Notes under the pieces: model-generated | The model's input: the letters and a program-made list of their open reading frames with translations, nothing else | What the model was told of the DNA's origin: nothing | The model's database searches: none | In this document: positions 21,871 to 34,612 of the stretch, in pieces | Layout: each line of letters begins with the position of its first letter | Position numbering within the stretch: the stretch's first letter is position 1 | Program-made: the position numbers and the translations under genes | Source: Megamerina dolium | Lineage: Eukaryota; Arthropoda; Insecta; Diptera; Megamerinidae | Direction: 5' to 3' | Length of the DNA stretch: 64,000 nucleotides | Assembly (NCBI GenBank): GCA_963854835.1 | Contig: OY978529.1 | Location: forward strand, 45,268,821-45,332,820

Positions 21871-23327
21871 TATCGATATTATTTTGTTATAGATTCTTTT
21901 TTTCTTCTTACTTGATTATTGTTGTTATTGCTGTTACTACTGTTTGTGTTGACTTTAGTTGAGTGAGTTGAGGGATTTATGTGTACATAATTTATAGCCA
22001 CCATGGGGCATATTAAATGTTGAAGTATTTTCGTTTTATTTATTTATGGCTATTTTGTTTGTTTGTGTTTTTTGCTTTTTGAGTGCATTTGTAAGGACAT
22101 TAAACCAGCATACATCGAATTCAGTAGCGCAATGGGGAAAGAATGTAAAATATGTATGTATTGTATTGTATAAATTCAATATTAAAAAATATTATTTTGT
22201 TTATTCCCATATGTAGATGTGGGTGCGTGTGTGTGTGTGTGTTGTTAAAAAATATTAAAGCTTCGCTTATTCAATATAATTTGTTTGTTGTTGTTTTTTT
22301 TTTTTTTTTGAATAATCTTCGATAATATACATATAGTATCTAATTTCTAATGCGCTTCTAGTTATCCTTGGTGCCTGAAGGCACGTGCGTGTTCCACCAT
22401 TAAAAGAAGAATAAAAAGTGTAGAAGAAGAACAAGAAAACAACAGCATCAGACACATAGCACATTTATCTTCTAATGTGAGTATTCATCGCTACTTTATA
22501 TGAATAATTTTGTTGTTGTTTGTGGTATATATACATACGTACCTATATTGAATGTATGCTTATAGAGAAAACGAACGCGTAGAGTATATTCGAGTATATA
22601 TTCATAATTTCTTATAGATACTACATCTCGCTCGTACTCCCTAAAATTTGCATAATCCTTATTAGAATCAATCTCAGTATCAATGATTCGTACAATGACT
22701 TGCCGTTGCCAGTAGTTATGATGACTCTGATTCATTGTCAATGAATAGAGTAAAGGCTAGATTAAGAATTCTTAAAATTAAAAGGGGATACAGTTAATAT
22801 AATTGCTATACGTTATGTAATATTCAAATATAGCATACAGAATTGTAATGGAAATTCGTTCTTGAGGACTGATCCCACACCAGGGTCTTTTCAAATATGG
22901 ACTCAATGAATTGAGTAACACAGCATTCTTGTTTGTATGAAAAATTGCTCTCTATTAGGCATTTCTTTTTTAAAAATATCTTCTTGAATTACTCTATTCA
23001 CTTGATAATTCATTTGTACGTCGTTTCATATGAGTTACTGTAGAACAAAATAAAAACATGATTCGAAGTCTATCTCTGGTATGTTTGTATGCAGGTATAT
23101 GCTTTTGTTTTCTTTATGGTTTTTATTAAACGTTAATACATATTTAATGGTTGTTTGCTTATTGGTTTTGTTGCTTGTTGCTTTTTACCATTTTAACGTT
23201 GTTACGGTTGTTTCAGTTGTTGCCACTCTTAGTTGCCGTTGTTTCTGTGTTCGCACATCAATAAATATGGTTAATAGCTTCAATATTCTATTATACGGTT
23301 TTGTGTGCATCTATATAGCATTTTCAT

Positions 23328-23375
<48 letters not shown>

Positions 23376-24059
23376 GAATGTGACATACGAGTAGCAATTC
23401 TTCTAAACAAACTTTATAGCTGTCACTTATGTGCACACATATTGTACAAAGCGTTTCTTATTGGTGTTGGTGTTGGCAGTTATATTGGTAGTAAATTTTG
23501 TTTTTGCAATTGCTATTGCACATAATATCTAATGTATAGTACATAACATAGTATGGAACGTATGATATGTTGTATTTGAAATTGCTTAGTTATCGCGTGA
23601 TCATACAAAGTGGTTATATATTATTATTATTTGATTGATTAATTACGATAGCAGAAAAAGAAACAATTACATATATTTGTGAACCATTTCATATAAGAGA
23701 ATAAGGAATGTACGTATATACATCTGAATATAATTTTATGTAAATTTCTGAAATAAATAAAGCAATTTCTACATTCCAAATCAAACTGGTATAAAGGATA
23801 TTACTAATGCCAGTGGCGGATGCGAAGAAAAAGCAAAATTCGACATTTATTTACAGTCAATATTTGATTAGCATATATCTTTGAAATTTTAAACATAAAA
23901 TTTAATTCGGAGTTCAAAATATTATCAAAGTCGTTGAGATAAATGGTTTATTTATATTTATGAAAACAGAGTCAAAGTTTTATTGAATAAGAGATGATAA
24001 GAGAAGATGAGATAAGCGATTGATAACCTAGCTTTAGAAGTAGAACAAGCAGATCAACG
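21871..24059. other. AT-rich DNA with microsatellites
   Basis: Includes a GT run near 22224-22241, a T run near 22288 and a perfect 16-copy GTT run at about 23329-23376, which produces a spurious polycysteine frame. No gene is supported. Confidence 0.6.
23329..23376. repeat. GTT trinucleotide microsatellite
   Basis: Sixteen perfect GTT/TTG units. Likely polymorphic; it also causes a false polycysteine frame. Confidence 0.95.
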
Positions 24060-25461
24060 GCAAATATAATCGAGCTTAAGTAGGTCTAGTAGGCTTCCCA
24101 GTCAGTGACTGCTCTACTGGATTTAGGTCTTTTGAAATCCCGAAGGTGCTGGATCTTTTGACCACCAAGGTGATCTCTGTTTTTCTCCCTTTTCCCCAAA
24201 AGTATAGCTTTTGTCTGGGGCGTGATTAAGGGTTTTGGTGGGTGTTTTTACCAACTGATCTGGCTTACTAGATGGTGAATAACCAGTAAAGAGTTCTTGG
24301 ACTGTGTCCTTCTGCAGACTTCAGTTCGTCGACAGGAAGTTCTAAAAGATAATCTGATCTGGAGCCTGTACATTAAGAACAAACTAAATGTATCGATGGT
24401 CAGAGAATGAGTATTCATTTGAAACTCACCTCTTTCATTAATATTCTTGCTTTCCTATATACATACCGGATTGTTGATATCCTATGGGTCATGGATCAAC
24501 GAGATATCTACTCCACCTGGTTATAGCTCGAGTTTTTCCTTCATCACCCTCGTTAATTAAGGTTAATTTGAACCACCTTGTGTTGCGCCCTGGTTCTTTG
24601 ATTTCAGGATTGGTTCTTTGATTTCTTTGATTTCTTCATCATTATAGTGCAGCTCAGCGTCAGATGAGGGTTCGTTGCACTCCGAAATGCCCAGACTCGA
24701 TGGTGATGGTTATTCGCCGATTACAAGTAGAACCTCTAATGATGAGTTTTCATTAGTACCTAATGGGACTTCAGCTTTGAGAGCCTGAATATCATGGTAA
24801 TTATCTTGTTTGTACGCTTTCAGACTGATAGATCAGAAAACGTAGTCACGCCTGCTGTGTTGATTTATGGGTTCAGTGACACCTTGTTGTTGACAAAAGC
24901 GATATTACTCTTGTCACCTTTTGGCTCGTTTACTTTTGCTACCCTCTAATTTTGGTTCGGGAGATGGAGGTTGCCTCGCTGAATCAGTGTGATTACCTGA
25001 TTCAGATTAAAAGGTTCCGCTGGGATCCATGCTCCGGACCTATAATGGATATGCACTCGTTTGACCAAATGTCATCGAGTTGACCAATTTTTCTGTTGAG
25101 AAATCTACCTGTTGGTATCCACCTGACAGCAAGCAATTGACAAATTTTCCGGCAGTATTAATTTGCTATTAAAACACTTCTAAAGGAGCTCTGTGACATA
25201 GCTCGAAAAAGTGATGTCACAAAGTATGCCTCTTCTAATGCTATCCAATATTTAACACACACAAAAGTACTGAAAGCAAAGCTCTGGGATGTTTATCATG
25301 CCGTTCTTGTTGTTCCGATGGACCTCTTCAATGACAAGGTGGAAAAGCTTTCCTATGAGATAGTTTTTGCATTTTTGGCCTCTTAAGAAATCTTCCAAGT
25401 TCGTATGACGACCTCTGCTCTTTAGTGCCGGACTAGGGAACTCTGATTTGTGGTGATTCAT
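24060..25461 (-). mobile_element. Decayed LINE with endonuclease-like region
   Basis: Minus-strand translation in changing frames has blocks in LINE order: an upstream ORF1-like piece (25461-25290, with RGRHTNLEDFLRGQKCKNYL), then VVQINLN (near 24580) and VDISLIHDP (near 24510), recalling the start of an APE endonuclease (QINLHHSK, then DIALIQEP). Further down, SDHRYI (near 24400) recalls the endonuclease SDH motif and SPWWSKDP (near 24165) the PPWWN block before the RT domain. Each block is weak alone; the order makes the call. The region has higher GC than the flanks. A SINE fragment lies at 25112-25286. Confidence 0.6.
25112..25286 (+). mobile_element. SINE fragment I, middle part
   Basis: Begins at TTGGTATCCACCTGACAGC and runs through the CCGGCAGTATTAATTTGC, GAGCTCTGTGACATAGCTC and AAAAGTGATGTCACAAAG blocks. 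A deletion of about 25 bases has removed the CGGAACCGGC part. It ends at ACTGAAAGCAAAGCTC without a clear tail. Both ends are missing. Confidence 0.78.
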
Positions 25462-26817
25462 CGATGAGTAGGTTACTAGCCCACTCGAGGTTTGCCTTCT
25501 GCTTATCAGACGACTCGTCAGTCAAGGTTATGCTGCCACTAGAGGTGAACGAATAGTGTTTTTATTATCAGAAAAATGCATTATCATTATCATAAAACAA
25601 TTCATTAATACAAAATAGAAAAAAAAAATAATAATAAAATGATAGATAAGCAAGACTAGACTTTTATTTTCAACAGACACAATCATAGACATACAAATGT
25701 CTATATCTTTGATGATGACAATTGAATACAAATGAATGCAAATTGCTTGTGGCATCATCATACTCGTATATGTATTTATGTATTATGTGTATGATAAGCA
25801 TTAGCGTAGCCAGGTGAAAATAATTTTTTTTTTTAAATTTACATATTACAGACAGATTTAAAATTTGATTATTCTTTCACATAAGAATTTTCACACAAGA
25901 ATTTGAACTTAAGTTAGCTATTCCTGCGGGATCTTCCTTAGTTATAGTTTTATGCACAGTAATTTTGGAACTTTAAAGTAAAAAATTAAATAGATTATGC
26001 ACTATTGTGCAACTTTTTTATTTATCTAAACTAAAATGTATTGAAATTTAAAATATTATTTTTTGAAATTTTGAAGAAACAATATTGTATAGAAAAATAT
26101 TTTAATATTAAAAAAATAACTCAAATCTTACCTACATGATGGCAATGAGCAGGTGATCATAGCCCGGACATAATTTTTTGTATAATTGTCTTAATCAAGA
26201 ACATTTTTTTTCCCAATATATCCCCCAAATTTAGAAAATCCTGACTACGTTAATGAGGCCAAGTAATAGTAGCTTGCACAACATAAAATTAAGAAAAGAC
26301 GAAAATGCAAATACATAAAATGGCTAACTATTATGCAGGCAGTAGTGTAGGCGTTGCTGCACGTCTGACTGACTAGTCGGATTAAAAATGTTTAATGTTC
26401 AATTTAAAATAAAACTGTCACAGAATTTAAAATTCATCTTAGTTTGTTATTAGAGAAATTAAATTTTAAGAAATGTAGTAATTTTGCATAGATTCTTGCG
26501 GGCCACACAATTTTACATCTAATCAAATGAGTGTTTCTAGTGATGTGAACATTTAGTAAATCAAACCAACATATATGTATGTGTATAAAATAATACATTT
26601 AAAACATTTTAACGCGATGGAAATTCATTTAAAACATCAAGTAACCGCTATTTGAAAGAAACTAAATGCACTTTGTTACCTACTTACTTTGTTAAATGTA
26701 AATATTGAGATTTCAAATGTTTACATTTGAACTACAAGTATATCATGTGCGCCTACACCTACACACACACACACACACACGTATACTCACAAATGCATAC
26801 AAATGTACATATATTAA
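25462..26817. other. AT-rich DNA, microsatellite at the right end
   Basis: Nothing recognised apart from an AC run at about 26760-26780. Confidence 0.55.
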
Positions 26818-27568
26818 GGGGTTATATACATTTTTCTCCAGAGAAATACAGGGTTTTTATTTATTTTTTTTAAGCATGTTACCATTTTTATGTTACCATT
26901 GTTTTCTTCAAATACAGTACAAATTTTATTAACGTACGTGTCCTTAAGTAAATTCATATAAAATTTCGAGTGAAAATTTTAATAATTGTGGAAGTTATAG
27001 TCCTTGCCGCAGAACTCCTTTTTTCAGTAGTGGCTAACGGTGAGCATGAAAACAAGGAAACGGCTCAACTGAAAAATAAAAAAAGAAAAATTACGTTAGT
27101 ATATAGTGTTACCTAGTTCGTGAACGAAGGATTTTACGAAAAAAAAATGTTTACAGTTACAGTGATATTTTTTTCAAAAAAGTCGATTTTTCGAGGTCGA
27201 ATAATTTAGTTTTTGCCCAAAAAAAAAAATAGAAAAATTTTTCCAAACAAAAATTACTTCGTTCACGAACTAGCTATTGTATATACAAACAATCCGCCAA
27301 AATTTCAAATCGATCGATGTAGTGGTTACCGAGATATAGTGCTCACCGCAATGACCTTTCTCAAAAATGCGATTCCGAGATAATCGCGTTTAAAGTTTTA
27401 GGTGGACATTAGGTAGTTATGGACACCACGCGCTATGAACGGCTGTATCTTAGGTTCTAGTGCCCCGATCTCTATGAAATTTGGAAAAAAAATTGTTAAA
27501 AGTATGTACATAAAAAAAAAACATAAAATTTTTTCGATTTTTTGAGCCAGAAAAAGGTATATAACCCC
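26818..27568. mobile_element. Unidentified TTAA-flanked inverted-repeat element
   Basis: Left end at 26818: GGGGTTATATACATTTTTCT after TTAA (26814-26817). Right end at 27568, read on the minus strand: GGGGTTATATACCTTTTTCT before TTAA (27569-27572). Apart from one base the 20-bp terminal repeats are identical. The 751-bp interior has no open frame of note and includes A-rich runs. TTAA duplication is the piggyBac signature, so this may be a non-autonomous piggyBac relative, but the GGGG start differs from the usual CCC end. The family name is unknown to me. Confidence 0.75.
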
Positions 27569-27573
27569 TTAAG

Positions 27574-27609
27574 GTGAAGTGAAACCCATCTTTTTGGGTT
27601 TCACTTCAC
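27574..27609. repeat. Perfect 15-bp hairpin
   Basis: GTGAAGTGAAACCCA (27574-27588) is the exact reverse complement of 27595-27609, with a 6-base loop. It begins 2 bases after the TTAA that closes the element at 26818-27568, and ends with an extra TTCAC copy. It could form a stem in RNA or single-stranded DNA; no function is shown. Confidence 0.8.
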
Positions 27610-28074
27610 TTCACGGTTTGGGAGTAGGCAGAAAAATAGACTTACAGTCGGCTGGGCCGATCAATTTTTTCCTCTGCACATCTATAGGTCTTTTTAAATC
27701 ATCCTTTTTACGTAGAAAATAAATCAAAATAAACCTAACGAATCCTTTATTTGTTGGAAACAAATTTATACAACTTTTTTGGTAACCATAATTGGAAATG
27801 TCATTTTCACAAATACAACAAAAACGTAGAAATCTCAATTTTTTAAATGTTGTGAGAGTCCTAAATGTTTACGAATTATATATTTTACTGCTATTTCACA
27901 TATTTTATATACATGAATGAAGTATGAAATAGCCTAACAGCAATAAAAAATTGAAATTATATTTTGGAATTACATTAGTCTGGAATACCTTAAAACGTCA
28001 TCACAAGAAGATTTTTTGTTATTTTATTATTATTAAAGCTATGAAGCACCGCGACCTAAAGATCTTTTGTACAG
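27610..28074. other. AT-rich DNA, nothing recognised
   Basis: A short frame on the minus strand (27611-27838) has no recognisable domain. Confidence 0.5.
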
Positions 28075-29135
28075 CCTTATTCCCTAGCTAGCAGATCTCA
28101 AGACTATTTATAAATCTTGTTACTGCTGTGGGATTGATTTTAACTAGGTCCCTGGGAACTATGAATCCGTTGCCTAGGTAGTTTAATCTGCATGTGGCCA
28201 CAGCTGGGCAATTCCAAAGAACGTGTTCTGCTGTTTCCTGCTCTTCAAGACAGACTCGACAGAGATCGTTGTTAACCACACCCATTTTCATCATATGATA
28301 ATTAAGTTTACAATGACCTGTTAATAGTTCAGTGTAGAGTTTGATATCTTTTCTGCTGAGGTTCAAGATAGCATATACCCTAATGTATATATGGTCAATG
28401 AATATTTTCGACTGCCGCATGTCAGTTTGGGCTCTCCAGTAAGTGGTTAGACTTATCCCGCAGAAGGGTTCTGGGCCTATGAAAGGCCTGTCATTTCATT
28501 GTCTGCATGCCCCTCGTGTCTTGGTACCCAAAGTAGAGTCACAGAGTTCCTCTTTGCTAAGGTGCTGAGAAGTTCGAAGCATTCCCAGACCAATTTAGAT
28601 TGGAATGAGAAATTCTTTAGTGATTTTAGAGCTGCCTGACTGTCTGAAAGAATGCATATGTTGGTTTCTCGAGTGCCCCTACGTAGACATTCTCTGACAG
28701 ATAGCTCTAAAACGTGGACCTACGCCTGAAAAATGGAAGCTATTTTTCCCATTGCGATTGCCTTTCGGAAATTTGGCCAGCACTACCATCTTCCATTTTG
28801 GACCCATTAGTCTATCATAGCTGTGAGCCCTGTTTTAGAAATATTTCGTTGTTTCTCTACGCTGAGCGATCGTGAATGATCACTTCGACGAGTTTGGAGA
28901 ATATAGGCACCGTGAGGCCCGGTGAATTCCAAACTACGTCTGAAATCTTAATGTGGCCTTTTAGGTTGCCTTCTTTCAGATGAATAAAGTTCGGAAGCCT
29001 TATGGCTGCACTGGCTGTTGTCCACTTGACCACCAGGTGTAGAGGTTGAGACATCTGATTATTCCTAAAGCTGCTGTGGTCACAAGAAGATACTATAAAA
29101 TATTTTGTAAACTTGATTAACTCATACAAAGGCAA
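28075..29135 (-). mobile_element. LINE remnant with RNase H and C-terminal zinc-knuckle region
   Basis: Minus-strand blocks run in order. LHLVVKWTTASAAIRLPNF is the segment between RT and RNase H (29060-28990). The RNase H fold is represented by FQAxVHVLELSVRECLRRG (near 28720), ILSDSQAALKSLKNFSF (near 28650) and VTLLWVPRHEGHADNEMTG (near 28540). The C-terminus has TELLTGHCKLNYHMMKMGVV and a CRVCLEEQETAEHVLWNCP zinc-type motif (28310-28210). The last 110 codons are open. RNase H in a LINE points to the I or LOA group. Stops and frameshifts elsewhere show it is dead. Confidence 0.82.
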
Positions 29136-32100
29136 CTTTTACTTATACATTATAAGAGAAATATGAGTAAAAAATGTCTTTAAAAAATCACTACACCTTA
29201 ATATAATACACTATATGTACACCTATGCAAAGATACCAACTTACACAAACAAAATATGCCAATTAAAATGAATTAAACGTAATTAAGCAAAATGCTTTTA
29301 ACGACGATTTAGAAAATGTTGAAGACAACTTACTTCCTCATTATCATATAAACTCAAACTCAAGCAACTTATCTAAGTGTTGCTATTTTGCAAATATTCA
29401 CTCACACCTAACATATTTATGTGTGTATAATATGAGTGTACATACAACACTTAAGTTTGTATGTATGTATGTATGTTTATGTAGTCTCTTAATGATATCT
29501 ATCACCTAATGCATCTTTCTCTTATTCTTCGTCTTCTATAATTTCTTGCTACTATGTGGGTGAGTAATGTGGAATGTGGAGTCGGATATTTTAAGATAGT
29601 TAATACTTACTATGGGTATGTAGCAATGTGAAAGCATTCTCAGTATGCAAGAATAGCGAAATAAGAAAAAACAAAACTTATATTTATGGGGGGTTGCTTT
29701 GATTTCTCTCGCATATCCTTCCAAGTAATTGTGCTCAATTGATAATTGATCTTAAAATGATATTTCATCTAGCCATTAAATGTAACAACCGCTACCACTG
29801 CTACTTTTACTACTACATATAAATATATTTTACACTGATGTCTGGTATTTCATTGAAATCGAAAATCATGACTATCACTAATTTATAGGGTGGTCTATGG
29901 TGGTGGATCGTTTAATGACATCAGCAATACTAAGTGTATGGTGTTAGGTTGTTATCATCAAAAAGTGTGCTTTATTACAGAAGTGAAAATTAAATTTAAA
30001 TTCACAAACACACACACACACACACACATTCATACGCAATTATTTGAGAAAAAAAAACTGTTTTTAATTGAATTTAAACGATGAAGTCAAACGAAAAACA
30101 TATATGTATAGTGTACATGTAAGTTCATAAAGAACTGAAATGCATGAGAGAGCGAAAGAGTATGTGAGAGAGAAAGAGAAAGCGAGTGAGTGAATAGCAA
30201 TTACACCCAACATAAAAATATACTTGAATAAGCATGTAGCGTATAATGTCTGAAAGAGAATTGTTACAGTTATGCAACAATTAAGAGCAAGTGCTGTTAT
30301 TAACGCAATTTTAAATGGTAAGGCATGGCAGCCATGTAATTTCAATAAAAAGCTAAATTGTTTGTCGAGATCGATGAGGTTATTCTTATAGAAACTGCCC
30401 ATATGTATTTTCTTGCGGTGTGCAAGGGCTGGATACTCGCAAAGAAGGTGCGATCTTTTTTTCACTTCCTCATCATCATCATATCTGTGATAGTGATCAG
30501 GTGCTTCCAAGTCTCCTCTTGGAAGTTAATTCAATATTTTTCATGTGATGCTATCAAAACTAGGAGCTTTCTTTTGATTAACTTGGTACTTAAAAATTTT
30601 TGGGGGGGAGAGGGGGAATGATTCCATTAGTTTCAGTGCTGTGTGAAGCGATGCCGAAGTCATTTGAGAAGGGATTAGATTGAAATACATAACATAAATG
30701 CATAGCAAAGGTTTTTTCTTTCAATTTCAGTGAGTGATAAGCTTCCAACATGATCTTGAATGGGAAATTTTGCAACAATTGGAATTTTCAAGTTCTTGTA
30801 TGATTTCCCAAGCGAATTTGTTTTGGTAGCCATTGGAGAAAAGATTTCAATATAAGTTAAATGTTTTGATTTCTTTATTCAGTTTAATGTCCTTTTCAAA
30901 GTTTTTTTTTTCATTATGCTTACGTCTTTGCTTTGATGCAGATGATCGGAATATCTACTCTTCTGCGCCGGTGCTTTTCATAAACGACCTTGTCGGTTTA
31001 TGTATTCGTTACTAGACGGACATTACTCGATATTGGTTCTTTCCGTGGAATTAAGCAGTTGTAATTTGTAAGTGCAGAGGTCAATGGTAATTTCTTTGGC
31101 GTCGACTTCAAAAATAAATTATTTATTAAGCTTTAGTGCTTTCTCTTAAGTTGGTCCTGTATTTTTGTAAAACAATTAGGAGAGAAAAAGAAACAATATC
31201 TGAAACCGAGTCAGCACACTTTATTTGGAGTATTTTAGAATTCATTACCGAATTTCGTTGAGGTTGTACGAGTACAAATGACGCTTAGTGCCTTGAACGT
31301 CTAATGTAGGTCAGCATTGAATAAATGATTTGTAGAATATGATATCGATATCGATTTAAAAGTCCATAGAGTGGTGATGAGTGAGTTGACTGTCAAGGTA
31401 AATACATTCATCAAAAGGAAGTTTAAGCGACATCATTCATGAAATATTGGATATAAGAATACACAGCGAATTATTGCCCCATTCATTCTATTCTCCAAAT
31501 TCATATCTCTGTGACAACAGAAGCTTTCAAATAATGGGTGGGCATTGCCAACTCATTCTTTTGTGTGGGTATTGATCCCACGAATGTAATATATTTAGGT
31601 ACGTCTGGTAAATTTGTACGTGTTCGTTGAAAAATAACTAATGTAGGAAAATCATTGCAATATCAATAAAAAAAAAACAATAGCTGAAAAGAGCCGAAGG
31701 TGGTATATGGCATATTTGAATACAATGGCTATGGCGATGAAGAAGTTCAGTATCAACATTTATATGAAATGCACTAGCCAATTGCATACATACTCGTATA
31801 TGCATATAGGCATAGACAAATGTGTAGTATGTATAATTTTTGGAAATATATTTTCAGAGAAGTATGTAAATAGTTATAATATTTATATAAGCATATATGA
31901 GTGTAAATGCATTTTTAACATTATTTGCACAACAATACGTGTACTCGTATGTAGAATGGAATATTAAAATCAAATAAAACTCATAACAATAATAATGGAA
32001 ACAATATTTCAATAAAATATTTATTTATAACACATTTACCTACCTTCTACACATATAGAAACTTTTGTTGTTATAGTGTTTGTGGTCCTCTTACTCTATG

Positions 32101-34029
32101 TGGATATGGGACATATGAAATCAATATCGGAGTATATCAGACAAATAAATTGTTATGTTTATGTTTAGACAAATATTTTTATGTAGATACCTATATATAT
32201 AATACTTATTTATATATACATATGTATATGTGTAAATAAGAACATATTTGTGCTGATAAATTGTTGTGATACCATACGAATGTGATATTTATGTGAAGAG
32301 TGATCTGGGGAAAAAGAATGTTCGTTCAAGATTAACAGGGCAATTCTAGCAACTCTCTATCAACTCCTCAAAGTCTTACGAAATATAAATTGTCCATTCT
32401 GGCAATTATCTTGAAAGCTTTTTTCTATCTTTCGAAAAACTAATTGAAAGAGGTGAGAAGGTCTTGTTGTGGTTGAAATTTCGAATTTAATACGAATAAA
32501 ATAAACATTTTTTTATGAAGGAACATGTATTTTTATTCAATATAATTATACGGAGCACTTGAAAATGACAGTTTTTAACCGAATGATGCTTATTGAAAAA
32601 ACTGTGATTGGAAAACGACATATTTGCTTTGAGGGAGGAGTCATTTAGAAAAAATTGGCGAAATGTAGCTTTATGATGCCCGCGAAATTTCGAGAAGCCC
32701 TAACATTGCGACCTAACATTTTGCAATTGTGACCTACGGTATTTTGCAATCATCCACTGACAACAAAAATCCACAAAAGCTTGATATGAACTGCAAAGGG
32801 GTTTACAGTCTCAATGTTGAAGCGGTAAGATTAATATTCATTTTTATTTTGTGGCCTCAAACTCAATAAACTAAATTCATTATAGGCTAGGCAGATTTAT
32901 ATGAATTTTGAACTAAGTAAAATAAATTTTTGGCGACTGCATTAGCCAAGCCTTTACCAAGTTGATTTGAATTAAAAATCAGAGTTATTGCCTTTCTTCT
33001 GGTATATGCTAAACACGCTAAATTTATTTTTTCACTTAAGAATCTTTTCTAAGCTGCATGCTGTAGAAAAGAGAAAATGAGTGTTTAATCTACATCAGGG
33101 AATCCTATGATTATATTTATAAATTTAGTAGTAACTGTCTGCTTAGTAGTAAGACAACCATAAGGCAGCTGTTTTACAAATTTACCAACTCTTCATACAT
33201 CCATGGTGTTGAGTTTAGTTATGGTTAATTTTGTTATATGCATTTAATCTTTATGACAGGTTATTTGTAGGTAAAAATTACCTATAAGTGCTATTGCATA
33301 ATTTTAAATATACTTTATGGCCTGCAGTGACAGAAATAAAATTTCAAGTGAATTATACATATGCAAAAATAATTTTTCTTTAATTCCTCTATCTTAACCC
33401 ATACGATTTACGTTGCTGCATTCTTGCTGCATTATATTTTCTAAGTGCATACGATTACCGAATTTACTATAAATTCCAAGTATTGTTTATGAAGAAGTTT
33501 CAAGTACTTATTTGTTGTTGAAATAAATACTATCTAAAAACACTGAATCTTAATATAAGTAATTTTACTTATACAAAATAAATATATATATTGTTTAAAA
33601 TACACAATTGCATACACACGAGTGTACAAATCCATTTGAATATAAACTTTCATTAAAGTAATTTCAGTATATGTATTGCAATCACAATACAATGTTAGTA
33701 CGTATAATTAAATGAATATTGTAATTAAGTGTGTTGCAGTCATTCACTCACTCACAAGCACATAACTACAGACAATAGCAGATTCGAAAAATATTTCATT
33801 TTAAAAGTACTTAAATTAAAATGTTATTTTGATATCGGAATTACATTTATTTATATGCTATAACATTTAGATTTTATACAATCACATATATTGTATATAT
33901 CATATGTAGTATTTTCTACGACTTAAAAGAAGGAGTACTCGATTCCGAACTGCCCGAAAGTTTATCCGAATTTAATAATTCTGTTTGTGTGGATATGAAA
34001 TATTCCAACATAAAAGATGTAGTTAGTAC
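29136..34029. other. Long AT-rich tract, no gene seen
   Basis: About 4.9 kb without a recognised element. It has a CA run at 30008-30028, GTAT-type repeats near 29459-29476, and an imperfect direct repeat near 32708-32750 (GCGACCTAACATTTTGCAAT against TGACCTACGGTATTTTGCAA). Open frames are short and of low complexity. Confidence 0.55.
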
Positions 34030-34612
34030 CAAACGGGCTTTCAGACTAGGTGATCCTACTCTTTCAACCTTATTCTGGAGAAAATAATAGGAGCTGCTGA
34101 ACTATGACATAATCACACACCGATGATATTGATATAATCGCCATGAACATCCGAGCAGTCAGTGCAGTATTTTCAGAGTCACGGCATCTTGGACAGCACA
34201 TCACTGTTGATAACTATTCTTTTGATGTGTCTCTCTTGCAACCAGCGTTAACACCAGTAATGACCTTAGCCTGGAGATATTGCGACGGACTATTCTTGCT
34301 GCTTTAGACTCAATAACCAATTAAGACGTCGAGCCCTCTCTCGAGAAACGAAAAATCACAATCAAGACGTTTCTCATCATGTCTGTCCTTACATATGGTG
34401 CCGAAGCTTCTTGGACAATGTCCACCTAATATGAAAGAATACGAAAATCACACTCAACAAATTTCTCATCATGCCTGTTCTTACATTTGGTGCCGAAGCT
34501 TGGACAATTTCCATCTAAGATGACAGGAGTCTCCAAGTTTTTGAGAGAAAAGTGCTGGATTCGGTCTAAATCTATTTTTAGTTCTAATGATCACATAAGT
34601 AAGCAAAGTAAA
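34030..34612 (+). mobile_element. RTE-like LINE remnant with internal tandem duplication
   Basis: Same family as 2150 and 6490. It contains an ACGGGCTTTCAGACTAGGTG stretch (RGFRQGD block), a GATGATATTGATATAATCGC stretch (DDIDIIA block), CAGCACATCACTGTTGATAA, ATATTGCGACGGACTATTC and the SVLTYGAEA block. The last block is present twice because of a 92-bp tandem duplication (34349-34440 and 34441-34523). It ends with CACATAAGTAAGCAAAGTAA near 34591, the family tail. No working frame. Confidence 0.75.

Noticed and set aside
23081..23377. Hydrophobic protein with polycysteine tail
   Set aside because: The tail is a GTT microsatellite and the rest is T-rich low-complexity DNA.
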